A DNA stretch of 64,000 bases from Episyrphus balteatus (GCF_945859705.1 NC_079134.1:32431136-32495135), one strand, 5' to 3'; counted from the stretch's first letter, positions 1 to 10,480 are shown. Notes: generated by a model not told the origin, from the letters alone. Program-made: numbers and translations.

Positions 1-145
1 AACTATCAACACAGAGCTGATAAGCTCCAAAGTACCAGATAATGACTTATCAATTTGACAGCTCGCTCAAAAGGTCGCATTTTCTTACTCTCTGTTATCT
101 TATCTAAAATGTTCTTTGAAAAAGATCGTTTTTATAGGAACTCAC

Positions 146-513
146 TTGTTTTGTAAACCTCATTGACAGTTCCAAAATCTTCAAGATCTTTAAGGAAAAT
201 GGTATTCTTAACGATTCTATCCATTCCAGAATCAGCTGCCTTGAGAGTAGCTTCCATGTTCTTCAAAGCCATGCTGGTCTGAGCTGCAACTCCATCGACC
301 AATTTCATTGTGTCTTTATCTAAACCCAAACATCCAGACACATAAACTGTACGATCGGCAACAACAGCTTGACTGAAAGTTGGAAATGTACAAAATTTGC
401 ATATTACATATTTTGTTTTTGTTTTATTTTAATTTTTTGCTCACTCACTTGTATGGCGCTACCGGCTTAGCAGCGTTTGCAGTGCTCACCAATTTTCTGA
501 TTAAAGTTGACAT
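146..513 (-). CDS. UK114: RidA/UK114-family imine deaminase, first two coding exons (3' end outside window)
   Basis: RidA/UK114 proteins hydrolyse reactive enamine/imine intermediates such as 2-aminoacrylate to ketoacids; they are small soluble trimers. Exon 1 is 513-449 and starts MSTLIRKLVSTANAAKPVAPY. It ends at a clean donor (GTGAGTG), splits an Asn codon and joins exon 2 (372-146) after a TTTCAG acceptor. The joined product reads the family signature APYNQAV, then VYVSGCLGLD, then KAADSGMDRIVKNTIFLKDL and VNEVY. About 97 codons are present against a usual length of about 130-140. The missing part is the last exon, which carries the family's catalytic arginine; the exon 2 donor (GTGAGTTCC, 145) is intact, so the gene simply runs off the window. 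An in-frame ATG three codons upstream (525) exists; the inner ATG is chosen because relatives begin MST. Family identity is secure; the symbol follows the fly orthologue. Confidence 0.93.
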
Positions 514-910
514 TTTATTCATATGGAAGATTGAAACCGACACAGTGACAGTGATGTCTGAATGCTTTGAATGGCGAATGGAAACTAATCATGGAAAGTT
601 TGAACAAGTTTCATATCGTAGAGAGAAAAATATAAAAAAATTTCTTGATTAATCAGTGACGTAAACAAAATACGATCAAGATACAAATAGCTTAGCTAGC
701 GGGTAATAGCAAGTGGACAAGAGCAAAAGCAAATAGAGTGATGACAGTGCTTCCAAAGTACAAAATATAAATAAATTATAGTGCTAGTCGAGACATTTTT
801 GAAAGATTTTACTTAATCGAGCTTTTTTTCTATCTAAACACTATATCGGTAAGCTCAAAAGTGCATGAAAATACCTCACATTTGTAGACTTATAGAGCAA
901 ATAGGAATAC
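514..910. other. Upstream flank of the UK114-like gene
   Basis: This AT-rich stretch lies 5' of the minus-strand UK114-like gene and should hold its 5' UTR and promoter. I see no clear TATA box or other gene. Confidence 0.35.
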
Positions 911-2592
911 TAGTCCAGTGCATTTATGATTTTCATTGAATCAAATTGAATATCATTACACTGATTTCACTGGTCAACAAAATTTAACTTTTTTTTTGCC
1001 ACAAGAACCAAAATATACTTTTCTAGTAGTTTTTGGGGTGCTGAATCCGAATCTGAAGTCAGAATTTGATTGGCCTTCGTTTTTGAAATATTACCGTTGG
1101 AAAATGTCAAAAAACGTAATTTTGGCTGTTTTCGAGGTTCTGTTTTTATGTGGAGTAATTCATTATAAACAAATTTGTAACGGTTATTATAAGAACAAAT
1201 ATTCTTCTTTCAAAAACTGTTTAAATTTTACTGATATCTCTTTTATTGCTCGAGATATCTTAAGTTTCATTTAATAAGTCAAAGAGAAACTAAATTTAAT
1301 CTAAAGTTTAAGTCACTGGTCAAAGAATTTTTGCCACAAAAACCAAAATATACTTTTCTGAAAGTTTTCGAGCTGCTGAACTCAAATCCGCAATCGGAAA
1401 AATTCTATTAGCCTCCGTTCTTAAAATATAACCGTTATAAAAAAAAACCTTTTTTGCATTTTATAACGGTAATATTTTAAGAACAAAGGCTAATAGAATT
1501 TTTCTGATTGTGGATTCGAGTTCAGCAACCCAAAAACCTTCAGAAAAGTATATTTTGATTCTTGTGGCAAAAAAAGTGAAATTTGGTTGGCCAGTGTTGT
1601 TTCTGATTCAAAGACCGCTACTTAAATTTTAAATATCTCGGGCAATAAAAGAGATATCGGAAAGATTTATACATTTTTTGAAAGAATTAAACTAGCTCTT
1701 ATAGGCACCGTTACAAATTTATTCACAATTAATTACTCCACATAAAAACATAACCTCGAAAACAACCAAAATTATGTTTTTTGACATTTTCTAACGGTAA
1801 TATTTCAAAAACGAAGGCCAATCAAATATTTCTGAATTCAGATTCGGATTCAGCACCCCAAAAACTACTAGAAAAGTATATTTTGGTTCTTGTGGCAAAA
1901 ACCTTGTTGACCAGTGTTTTTCGCACTCGTGAAATTCACCTTTCGGCCGACATCTTGGATTTTAGTTTTTGTTAAACATCTCGATTTCTATTTATCCTAC
2001 ATAAAAGTTGTGAATATAAAAAACGTAGACAATTAAATTTCGCGTCTTTTATGTCCAGCATATTTTTTCGATATTCTAAATATTAAAATATTACAAGCTA
2101 AAAAAGTAAAACAAAAAACGGAAAAAAATTACAATTTTAAAGATAAAAAAAAATTAATAACTTTTGTAATTATAATGATATAAAAAAAAAGTTGTATAGC
2201 AGAGTTGTTGATAATTTTAAGGTACACAATCTTTTTTCGGAAGGTTTTTTCATGATTTTGATGAAAAGGACTCAAAATTTAAAAATAGTCTTTCTTTATC
2301 GTTTTTTTTTTACATTTTTCTGCTTGTAATATTCAGAATATCGAAAAAGTGTTCTTAACATAAAAGACACGAAATTTAATTGTCTACGTTTTTTGTGTAA
2401 CCAATTTTTACCTAGGATGAACCGAAGTCGAGATATTTAATAAAAACTAAAATCCAAAATGGCGGCCAAAAGGTGAATTTCACTAGTGCGAAAAATCAGG
2501 GTTATGAAATTCACCTAATTCTCTATGGAATGGGCAAAAAAAATTTGAGGGTGGTACAAACTGCTTGGTCAAATTATAAATGCACTGGACTA
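911..2592. mobile_element. TA-flanked composite element containing three nested long inverted repeats
   Basis: The outer ends are inverted copies of GTCCAGTGCATTTAT (913-927 and 2576-2590), each bordered by TA, as expected for a Tc1/mariner-type target duplication. Inside are three foldbacks. The first spans 968-1916 and has CACTGGTCAACAA ends; its arms include the shared stretch reading GGGGTGCTGAATCCGAATCTG. The second (1314-1596) sits in the loop of the first and has related ends. The third (1922-2490) has arms containing GTGAAATTCACCTTT and CATCTTGGATTTTAGTTTTT. No transposase reading frame is present. The plus-strand frames at 936-1274 and 1781-1975 are the two arms read through and are not genes. 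The order of insertions is inferred from nesting. Confidence 0.75.
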
Positions 2593-3640
2593 TTATGCTA
2601 AGGACACTTCTTGGAGTATTAAGGGTAATTGGGGAGGACACCAAGTCGTAAACTGTTCATATTAAAACGGAGCCTTGAGGTAAAATTTAACTTAAACCAT
2701 TTAATGAAGACCAGTATTCAAAGCAAAATGTCACTTTATTTTGGGTTCTCAAGAAAAAAAGTTTGCAAATTAATTTTTGTTAAATTAATGTGATATTGAT
2801 CAAATTATAATTTCTAATGCAAAAAATAGAGTGCAATTGATACAAAATAAAATGCACGACTGGGTCGCACGTACTTGCTCTTATATTAAAAGTTGCTTAG
2901 CATATTAAAGGTTTGAAAATTTATAAGAAATTTAAAAATAAAAACAAAAAAAAAATTAAAATTAACATACAATTTGGTATTAAAGTTACAAAAACATCCC
3001 TTTAAAAGGTTTTCATCTTCAAAAGAACAAACAAAGAATTTTTAGGAAATAACAAAAATCTGAAAATCATTAGAACCGTTTTTTTTTTTAAGTGAAAACT
3101 TCTTTAGTATCCAGGTATTGAAATTTTCTCGAAAACCGCTCTAATTATTTCGATTAAATTTGGTGTAAGAAATAGTCTTATTTTTTTTTAAATAATTCGG
3201 AGAATGGAAATATGGCGTTGCCATTTTTTGCAAAAATTTACATATTTTTTTGGTTTCTTTCTATATTTCATCAAAGCTGGGGATGCCAATTCTATTCAAA
3301 ATTAACAGACAGGTATTTTGAAGTTTAAAATATATAAAAAAAAAAATGTTAAGTTTTTGAAAACTTAAACTATGGCAAAACTAACGGTACCTGCCATATA
3401 ACGGAAATATAAAAGTAACAGTTTTGATTGAAATTTATGTGTTTAATGTTACCAATAAGACCCAACTTTTTAAATAAAAAAAGTATTTTTTGAATCGTAA
3501 TTTGAACCGTTATTATTAAAATTTGAGAAAATCTTCAAACAAAATTTTTGGATTTTAAAAAAATATTTCAATTTATTTATTTATTTATTTTTTTTTTTGA
3601 AAAATCAATTTTGTTGGTGAAATATTTTAAAATTTCGTTT
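2593..3640. repeat. AT-rich spacer with a partial copy of a dispersed repeat
   Basis: At 2850-2930 there is a fragment of a dispersed family whose end reads AAAATGCACGACTGGGTCGC followed by ACGTACTTGCTCT. Better copies occur at 13468-13790 (reverse orientation) and from 59485. The rest is homopolymer-rich sequence with no gene that I can recognise. Confidence 0.6.
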
Positions 3641-4489
3641 TTAACCCTCTACCGCATACCAACCCATATATGGTTTATCGATTTCATATCGATTTATTTC
3701 CGTTATATTTCACCAAATGTCAAAAAGAAAAAACTATAATAAAACTACGTCTATTTTTTTATAATAAATCGGTTTTTATTATCAGTAAGAAGGTCGTGAT
3801 TCTGAAATAAACTCATTGTTTCAAGAGCATGTGTAAAGTGCAAATCAGTGAATAAAAGTGTTTACTTTTCCGGTGTTTTTTTTTTTATAATAAACAAGTA
3901 AGTTGCATCCAATTAAAAAGAAGTTTCGTATGTATTTATTATACTTTTATATGTTTACGAAGTTTGTTTTTATAATAATTTTTGTCTTTTTTTGGCATTT
4001 TTTTCAAAACACCATATATGGGTTATCATGCGTTGGCGACATACATTACAGATTTTTATACGATTTTTTAGTGTGTACTCGTGATGGCTTTTGAAGTGAT
4101 GATGATCTAGCATCAGATTCAGGCTCTTTTTAACATCAAACAAGCCATCTCCGAGCCCTTATATGCAAATCTTTAAAACCTACAATGTCACGAAAAAGAG
4201 GACGACCTTCAACTTTGGCAGGTGATCAAAGCAGATATGGAACAAAACAAAGGGGAGGGGGTTATCAAGGGGCACGGTAGTGCCCAGCCAAGTTCTCTAG
4301 CAACTTTGGCACTACACCCTTATTTACAGGAAACAACTCAGGCCATTTTCGACCCCCCTCTAACTTCCACACCAAAGATGCCAGAATATTCAAACTCGCT
4401 ACATTTGTTGAGCTGGCCGATCCCAAATTCCTCACAAAATTTCAGCTTTTTACAATGAGTAGTTTCTAAAATATAGGACTTCAAAAATC

Positions 4490-5275
4490 GCGAAAACCGT
4501 AACTGACTCACTGACAGATCATCAAAATTATGGAGAACTTTCCGCTGTCGTAGAAACTTGAAATTGTACATGGTGATAGGACTTGTGGTGTATACAAAGG
4601 AAAAAATCGAAAATTTGAGATTTTCAGTTCAGGGGGCGTGGTAACCGCCCATTTTCGCCGAATTTTCATCAATTATTATAGAGCACTTCTGATTATCGTA
4701 GAATCTTGAAATTCGGTAGAATGGTAGAGCTGGTAGGTTAGACAAAAAACAAAATTTAAAATCTGATAATTTCAGCCAGGGGGCGTGGTAACCGCCCATT
4801 TTTGCCGAATTTTCATCAATTATTATAAAGCACTTCTGAATATCGTAGAATCTTGAAATTTGGTAGAATGGTAGAGCTGGTGGTTTATATAAAGGGAAAA
4901 AATTTTATATTTTAGAATTTTAGCCAGGGGGCGTGGTAACCGCCCATTTTCACTAAATTTTATCAAATTTTTTAGAGCACTTCTGATTATCGTAGAATCT
5001 TAAAACTTGGTAGAATGGTAAAGCAAGTAAGTTATACCAAATAAAAAATTTAAAATTTGAGAATTTTAGATAAGGGGTGTGGCAACCGCCCATTTCTGCT
5101 GAATTTTCATCAAATACTATAGAGCATTTCTAACTGTCGTAGAACCTTAAAATTTGGTAGAATGGTAGACCTGGTAGTTTAAACAAAAGAAAAAATTTAA
5201 AATTAGAGAATTTTAGACAAGTGGCGTGGTAACCGCCCATTTTCTCTGAGTGTTCATCAATTATAGAGATTTTAA
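4490..5275. repeat. Tandem array of a ~147-bp unit
   Basis: Five copies of an anchor resembling GGGGGCGTGGTAACCGCCCA occur at about 4632, 4779, 4927, 5073 and 5220, spaced 146-148 bp. Each is followed by a diverged AATTTTCATCAA block, then a TCGTAGAATCTTGAAATT block and GGTAGAATGGTAGA. A more diverged partial unit precedes the first anchor. Copies differ by point changes and small indels. No coding frame runs through the array. Confidence 0.9.
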
Positions 5276-5308
5276 GTTCTACAGCAATACCTTGCAAAAA
5301 GTAGTGAA

Positions 5309-5656
5309 ATCACAACAAAAAATATTACTGTTAAAAAAAGAGCCAAGTTCTCCTATGTTGAAGTTATGCTGGCACAAAAAGTACTGAAATGTAAAAGTGT
5401 ACCAAGTTCTAAAGCTTGGCTTTAAATTTGTATAGATAAAATGTTGATTGTTCTCTTGACAATTTTTCTTAATATTACCGATTTTTAAAGCTAATTGAAA
5501 AATTGCCAAGCAAACAATAAGCATTTTATTTATACAAATTTAAAGCCAAGCTTTAGAACTTGGTACACTTTTACATTTCAGTAATTTTTTTGCCAGCATA
5601 ACTTCAACATAGGAGAACTTGGCTCTTTTTTTAACAGTAATGTTTTTTGTTGTGAT
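5309..5656. repeat. Near-perfect foldback (135-bp arms, 78-bp loop)
   Basis: Bases 5309-5443 and 5522-5656 are inverted copies, both containing GAGCCAAGTTCTCC, CCAAGTTCTAAAGC and TTTAAATTTGTATA in mirrored order. The differences are few. The minus-strand frame at 5279-5524 is an arm plus loop and not a gene. The foldback directly precedes the transposase remnant, so it probably inserted into the piggyBac-like element or arose by inverted duplication there. Confidence 0.9.
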
Positions 5657-5896
5657 ACAAGTCACGGAAGTCCATCCCCATCTTATCCCGAAACTTCAAT
5701 TCACTCACAACAACCAAGGGCAAAAGTCGTTGAATTCAGTGTCAACTGGAAACATCGACCATATCCCTGAATGGCAAAAAAAAAAACGCCAATATGCCAA
5801 ATTTGCGGACTGAAGACGTACACAATGTGTAGAAAATGGAATGTGTTCTTCTGCTACAGTGATAAAAGAAAGAGTTTGAATAAATTCCATGAATAA
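5640..5896 (+). pseudogene. piggyBac transposase C-terminal remnant with frameshift
   Basis: In one frame the sequence reads a segment ending DHIPEWQKKKRQYAKF. One frameshift later it reads CGLKTYTMCRKWNVFFCYSD and ends KFHE before a stop. This ordered set of Cys-x2-Cys-like pairs, with a final FxxCY and a His near the end, matches the cysteine-rich zinc finger that closes piggyBac transposases, where a short basic HxPE segment comes just before it. The frame break lies near 5800. Nothing upstream can be joined to it, because the foldback interrupts the coding region. It is a relic. Confidence 0.68.
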
Positions 5897-6130
5897 GAAA
5901 AGTCCATTGTAATAAAAACATACTTTACAAAACATACCTTGAATGCATACTAAACCATATATGGGCTATTAATTTTTTGCTTGCTTTCCAAAATTTTTCC
6001 AAAAATGTATATATATGTAAAAAAATAAAAATTTGTATGTAATACCTTTTTTCAACCCCTAATAAAGCTAACAAATTGTAAAAAAAATTTTTATATCACT
6101 TCGATCATAATTCATGCAGTAGAGGGTTAG

Positions 6131-6550
6131 GTATTAATTAATTATTTCTTCAAAATGGGGTACCAAGTTTTATTTTGAAAAATCTAACGATTTTCAAATA
6201 TTTTGTTTCTAAAAATTCCTTCTCATACCTACAAGAAATAATCAGATGGCATACTTCGTTTTATGATCAAAATCATTGAAAATGGTATTTCAATAATTTT
6301 AAAAACATATTTTACATATTTTTTTTACATTATTGGTAAAATTCTTTTATTAAATTCATTAATGATTTTTTCAAATATTTTTTTGTTTTTTTTTTTTAAT
6401 AAAGCTTTAAGATAATAGTTTTTTTTTACCATTAGCCATTAAAATATTTATACATAATGTTAATATTGAGCAAACACTATTATTAATTTATGTTGTAAGT
6501 TATTTGAAACTTAATATCTGTTCTTGTTTTTTTTTTTCTCTACTCTACAC
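6131..6550. other. AT-rich spacer
   Basis: Homopolymer-rich sequence lies between the piggyBac-like right end and the polyadenylation region of the minus-strand gene. I see no other feature. Confidence 0.4.
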
Positions 6551-6585
6551 TTTATTATTGTAATTTGAGCCTCAATAAATTTATT
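6551..6585 (-). promoter_or_regulatory. Polyadenylation signals of the minus-strand gene
   Basis: Read on the minus strand there are two AATAAA hexamers, at 6585-6580 and 6556-6551, about 50-80 bp past the stop codon at 6634. The position and spacing fit a 3' UTR end. Confidence 0.6.
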
Positions 6586-6633
6586 CGTTCATTCATACAT
6601 AGTTTGAATTAAAAAAAATCCTCCGAAGAGTCT

Positions 6634-8396
6634 TCAGAAGGCATTGAAAATGACATCCAATCTATCATTTATCGGTTCTTCTTCAGTTGGAGTGTTTTTG
6701 ATTTTTTTCATCAGTACAAGAACTCCTATTTGAAATTTCATAACTTGATCATCATCAAAATGGTCCAGTGTTGGAACTAAAGCATTAAAAAATGTATTAT
6801 GGCTGTTAATGGGTTCAGCTCTAGTATTAAAATAATCCATTAATTTTGTCATTTTAGCATCTATAGCAGATAACATTGAATAGAATTGTTTTTCATTAGT
6901 ATTCTCATTGCAGTTTGATTGTTTATAAAAACAATCTTCTTGACTAATTTCTGCGGTTGCTCCTATCGCTTTTGGTTGTGGAGAGAGTTTTTGATGGTTA
7001 ACATAAGACTCGACAGTTTGAACTCCATTTTCAGACATCTTTTGGCTTTCTACGTGGGCTGAAAAAGTAAAAAAAAAAAAGTTAGACAAATAAAATAAAA
7101 TAAAATAAAATAAAATAAAATAAAATAAAATAAAATAAAATAAAATAAAATAAAATAAAATAAAATAAAATAAAATAAAATAAAATAAAATAAAATAAAA
7201 TAAAATAAAATAAAATAAAATAAAATAAAACAAAACAAAACAAAACAAAATAAAATAAAATAAAATAAAACAAAACAAAATAAAATAAAATAAAATAAAA
7301 TAAAATAAAATAAAATAAAATAAAATAAAATAAAATAAAATAAAATAAAATAAAATAAAATAAAATAAAATAAAATAAAATAAAAATAAAACTAGATAAA
7401 AAATCACGCTTTACTCACAATATTCATCGAATTGACAACCGTAGAACCATTTTGCTGAATTTAGTCCAGTAGTACAAAAGCTGAGAAACTTTACATTCAC
7501 AGGAGGTGTATCTTTATATTTCAAAAGTGGCTCTGCATAACCGATTATATTGACACTTAAATCACCATCTGAAATTAAAATTACAATTCCAGAAGGACTT
7601 CAAGCATGTTTTTAACTGAGGGTAATTACATGGAAGGGTTTTGGCAAATTTTTGTAAGTTTTCCGCTCCTATTTATTTATCAACTCACTTAGTATCTCAA
7701 TAATGTTATAATGTAACGGGCGCGACTTTCTAAAGTCACACCCGTTACATCTTATTTGAAGATATTCTCAGATACCCCAATAGTTAGAATACTTTTAATA
7801 TTTAAAACAATGAACAAATTAATTTACTTAGGTATTGAAAAAATGTGCCAGAAACCTTGCATGGAATTACCCTTAATTCAACCATTTTTACCTATTGTTT
7901 GAATTATTTCAATTGGCATTGGGTCTTCAGTCGATAAAATGTTAGAAGAATTCACTATGATTGGTACACGTACTTCAGCCCTGGAAACACCTAACCATGA
8001 AATCGAATTTTGCTCATCACCAATAACTGTAAAGTTGAATATTCTTTTAAAATTATTATATTCCACAATTAAATTCAAATGGAAAATTTCCATTTTGTCA
8101 CTCCTACCGATTTCATAACCACGATTCGATTTGGGATTATCAATATCTGAGAGCATTATTCGAGCGTCCATTGAAGTATTAACGTAGAATTTCAAATGTA
8201 ATAACTCTTTGTCTTTTTTTGTCGAATTTTGTTTTAAAGAACTAAGTTCAAAGAAATCAGCGTAACAATATTCACTGTCTCGTAAATAATACTCGTTACA
8301 TGTTTCCAAATTTGACAAACTGATATTATATTTATTTGCACTGCAAAATTGACTGAGAATAGCAATAATCGCTATGAATTTATATTGAATGTTCAT
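6634..8396 (-). CDS. Secreted Methyltransf_FA-like protein with predicted C-terminal BESS exon (three exons)
   Basis: Exon 1 (8396-7892) starts MNIQYKFIAIIAILSQFCSA, a signal peptide. An extracellular-looking region of about 150 residues follows, with five N-x-S/T sites and a YEIG motif. After a GTAAAA donor and TTTCAG acceptor, exon 2 (7568-7419) reads through FLSFCTTGLNSAKWFYGC. This arrangement resembles the farnesoic acid O-methyltransferase (Methyltransf_FA) domain, now thought to be a ligand-binding or adhesion fold. Exon 2 ends at a strong GTGAGTAAA donor. Exon 3 (7058-6634), after a pyrimidine tract and CAG, keeps the frame and contains FFNALVPTLDHFDDDQVMKF, a clear BESS protein-interaction motif. 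Spliced length is 359 residues, and both introns are phase 1. If intron 2 is retained, the protein stops after YCE at about 220 residues. The exons are solid; the join to exon 3 is inferred. Confidence 0.7.
7091..7390. repeat. (TAAAA)n pentanucleotide microsatellite, about 59 units
   Basis: Nearly uninterrupted TAAAA units run from 7091 to about 7385, with CAAAA variants near 7231-7250 and 7271-7280. The array fills most of the predicted second intron of the minus-strand gene. Because the unit is five bases long it stays open in several frames, giving spurious FILFY-repeat proteins on the minus strand. Confidence 0.97.
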
Positions 8397-8449
8397 TTTT
8401 GCAACCGTTCGTTGGCTTGACTAAAATAAAACTAATCTTGAATGGCTAA

Positions 8450-8455
8450 TTTATA
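8450..8455 (-). promoter_or_regulatory. TATA box of the signal-peptide gene
   Basis: The minus strand reads GATTTTATAAATTAG with TATAAA at 8455-8450. A start site near 8425 (sequence TTTTAGTCAAG) would be about 28 bp downstream, leaving a 5' UTR of roughly 30 nt before the ATG at 8396. The short leader is typical of small, strongly regulated secreted-protein genes in flies. Confidence 0.55.
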
Positions 8456-8469
8456 AAATCTTGTTTTCT

Positions 8470-9455
8470 GCAAAAATTAGCTATACACGTATAAAATGTT
8501 CTTTTGATAATTTAAATATTCTGTGGCTTGTGGCTTGTTTTTTTTTAGTTTGCGGTCAAAGGTTCTACATGGTGATATATGGTGATATATGGTAACTGAT
8601 AGCAAATACTTCTTCGATTCTATGTTTTTTTTTTTTTAATAGTAAAATCAAGCACTACAACTTATATTGCCAAAATCAAGCATAAGAATCTTATATGAAC
8701 CTTAATGCAGGGTTGTTAAAAAAAAAACATTTTTTTAGTGCATTTTTTTTTGTTTTCTACTTTTTATTTTAAATATTTTTTTTAATACGAAAAATGGTTC
8801 TTTAAAATTCATCAACCCGTTTTTTCAAAAATTAATTTAATTTAAATCCAAAAATGTGTTTTTTGAAAAACTTGCAAAATTTTTATCTTAGGGTTACTTA
8901 AACCCTTCCTTATAAAAATTCAAATTGAAATCGGCTTCGTATTTTACGGGAAATTCAGAAATAATATTAACGGTTAAAAAATATTTTGTTTTTTTCACAA
9001 AAGTAGGTATCACAATTATTAGTTCGTTGCACAAACAAATTGAAATAAAATTATAAAAAAAAGATTACTCATACACCCGAGTGACCATTTAAGTTTCAAT
9101 CAACATATTGACAAAAAATAATTTTTATCGTTGACCAAGTAATAATAATTTCTAGTATTCAAAATACAAAATATCGAGACAGAGTAGAACCTTTAAATGT
9201 TAAACATTTTTTCCATCGTTTGTATCAATAATAAAAATATACCTTTTGACAAAACGTAGAAATGGCATTTATCTTTATTAAATATCCCAGCGATTACATT
9301 AAAATCACTAGTACCAAAAAGATAAAATTGAATTTCTATGAGTGAGATGTTTATTAACCGTGAAATGTTAGGTTAGGTTAAATGGGCTGACAGTTGATGT
9401 TGCTACCGTCACACTTAGATCAATGTAGATCCCTTGTGATACCCTGAAGTGCTTA
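8470..9455. other. AT-rich intergenic DNA
   Basis: I see no gene. GGTGATATAT occurs in tandem near 8570-8592, and long A/T runs are frequent. Confidence 0.4.
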
Positions 9456-9459
9456 AAAC

Positions 9460-9566
9460 TAGAGATGCCGCGAACATTGGTTTGGCCGAATACCGAATAC
9501 CGAATATTCGGCCACGCTCCTCGGCCGAATAACGAATATTCGGCCGCCGAATATTCGGCCAAGGAC
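9460..9566. repeat. Cluster of CGAATATTCGGCC palindromes at a hAT-like end
   Basis: The block starts CTAGAGATGCCGCGAACATT, then repeats the GGCCGAATACCGAAT and CGAATATTCGGCC motifs several times. A related start, CTAGAGACGCCGCGGAATATT, occurs at 18067. Ends beginning TAGAGATG with subterminal CGAATATTCGG copies are common in arthropod hAT-type elements. No partner end was located, so this is treated as a terminal fragment. Confidence 0.5.
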
Positions 9567-9569
9567 ACT

Positions 9570-10070
9570 CAGAAAAAAACGTTGGTAATTTCAAAAATTT
9601 TATAATTTGTTTCAAAAATAGATGTAGCTTAAAAAATTCCCAACAACATCGTATTGTAACGATGAATAACTGAACTACTTTTAAGATAAATGTCTGAACA
9701 CACTACCTAGTACTGCAAAGGTAGACATCTAAAATCGAATTATATATGAGGACTATTCGCCAAGATCGAACGGCGGACCCATACTAGTGGTGGTCAACAC
9801 ATACTACAAAATTTCATATTTTGACAACATTTGAGGAGCTGATTTCCAGCTATGGGAAAAAAATTGGAAAATGAGATATGCATGTCATTTTTTAGGTCTT
9901 TTCAACGCGCGTCTGATTCAATCAAAAATAATTTTCTTAACAGCACACAGAGATAGTTATTCAATGTCAAAAAACGACTTTATTTCGAAAACAGCCTATT
10001 GAACACCAAATATTTTTTCCAAAATGGCCTACGCAAAATTTTCTTTCCAATAAGGCCTCTTCAGTAAAAA
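9570..10070. other. Unassigned AT-rich DNA
   Basis: I see nothing recognisable here on either strand. Confidence 0.4.
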
Positions 10071-10079
10071 AAATTTCAA

Positions 10080-10480
10080 TTTGACGTATGATAAAATGCC
10101 TCATTACGATGATGGAGGAGTTACAAAAGTAGTTTTCGTCATCACTTAGTTCCGTTCGTCCATCTGTACAGCGTGCTAGGACCTAAACGGTCTAACGATT
10201 TTAATTAAATTTTGTGTACTTAAGGGTTTTAGTAAATAATATTAAGAATCTGTGTTTTTAGTTTTTCTCAAAAATTTGGATAATGCTTGTGGTTTTTTGC
10301 GAAAATTGACTTATTTTTTAGCTTATTTCGTACCAATTTTTTTCAAAATTTAGACTGTTATTTCTTATCATTTAAAAAAATTAAATATAGAGCTATTCAA
10401 ATAACCAAAATAGACACTCCAAATTACAAGAGCAAGTATGTGCGGTCCAGAAACGCATTTTAATTCAATTTTATTTATAA
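10080..10480. repeat. Dispersed repeat: CATTACGATGATGG / CTAAACGG family
   Basis: CATTACGATGATGGAGGA is followed by GTTCGTCCATCTGTAC and CCTAAACGGTCTAACG. The same order occurs at 51713-51870, and with inverted sense around 60250-60400. A diverged reversed copy of the CGACTGGGTCGC family end lies at about 10425-10460. There is no coding capacity. Confidence 0.6.

Larger units (their letters stand above)
3641..6130 (+). mobile_element. piggyBac-like DNA transposon, internally rearranged
   Basis: The left end is TTAA followed by CCCTCTACCGCAT (3645-3657). The right end is the inverted match ATGCAGTAGAGGG (6114-6126) followed by TTAG, one base from the TTAA target. Ends beginning CCC beside TTAA are the hallmark of piggyBac elements. 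CATATATGG subterminal motifs recur at 3664, 4013 and 5952. A broken transposase C-terminus lies near the right end. Most of the usual transposase (about 550-600 residues) is missing; the interior is instead occupied by a 147-bp tandem array and a foldback. The element is therefore inactive. Superfamily assignment rests on the ends plus the zinc-finger remnant. Confidence 0.72.

Noticed and set aside
4222..4571. Opposed small frames between the piggyBac left end and the 147-bp array
   Set aside because: They shadow each other, have no transposase motifs, and the region is a diverged repeat unit.
7050..7407. Long minus-strand FILFY-repeat proteins
   Set aside because: They are the (TAAAA)n array read through. 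Only the part from 7058 downward, after the acceptor, is kept as exon 3.
8570..8592. GGTGATATAT tandem copies
   Set aside because: Only two to three short units; too little to call a repeat array.
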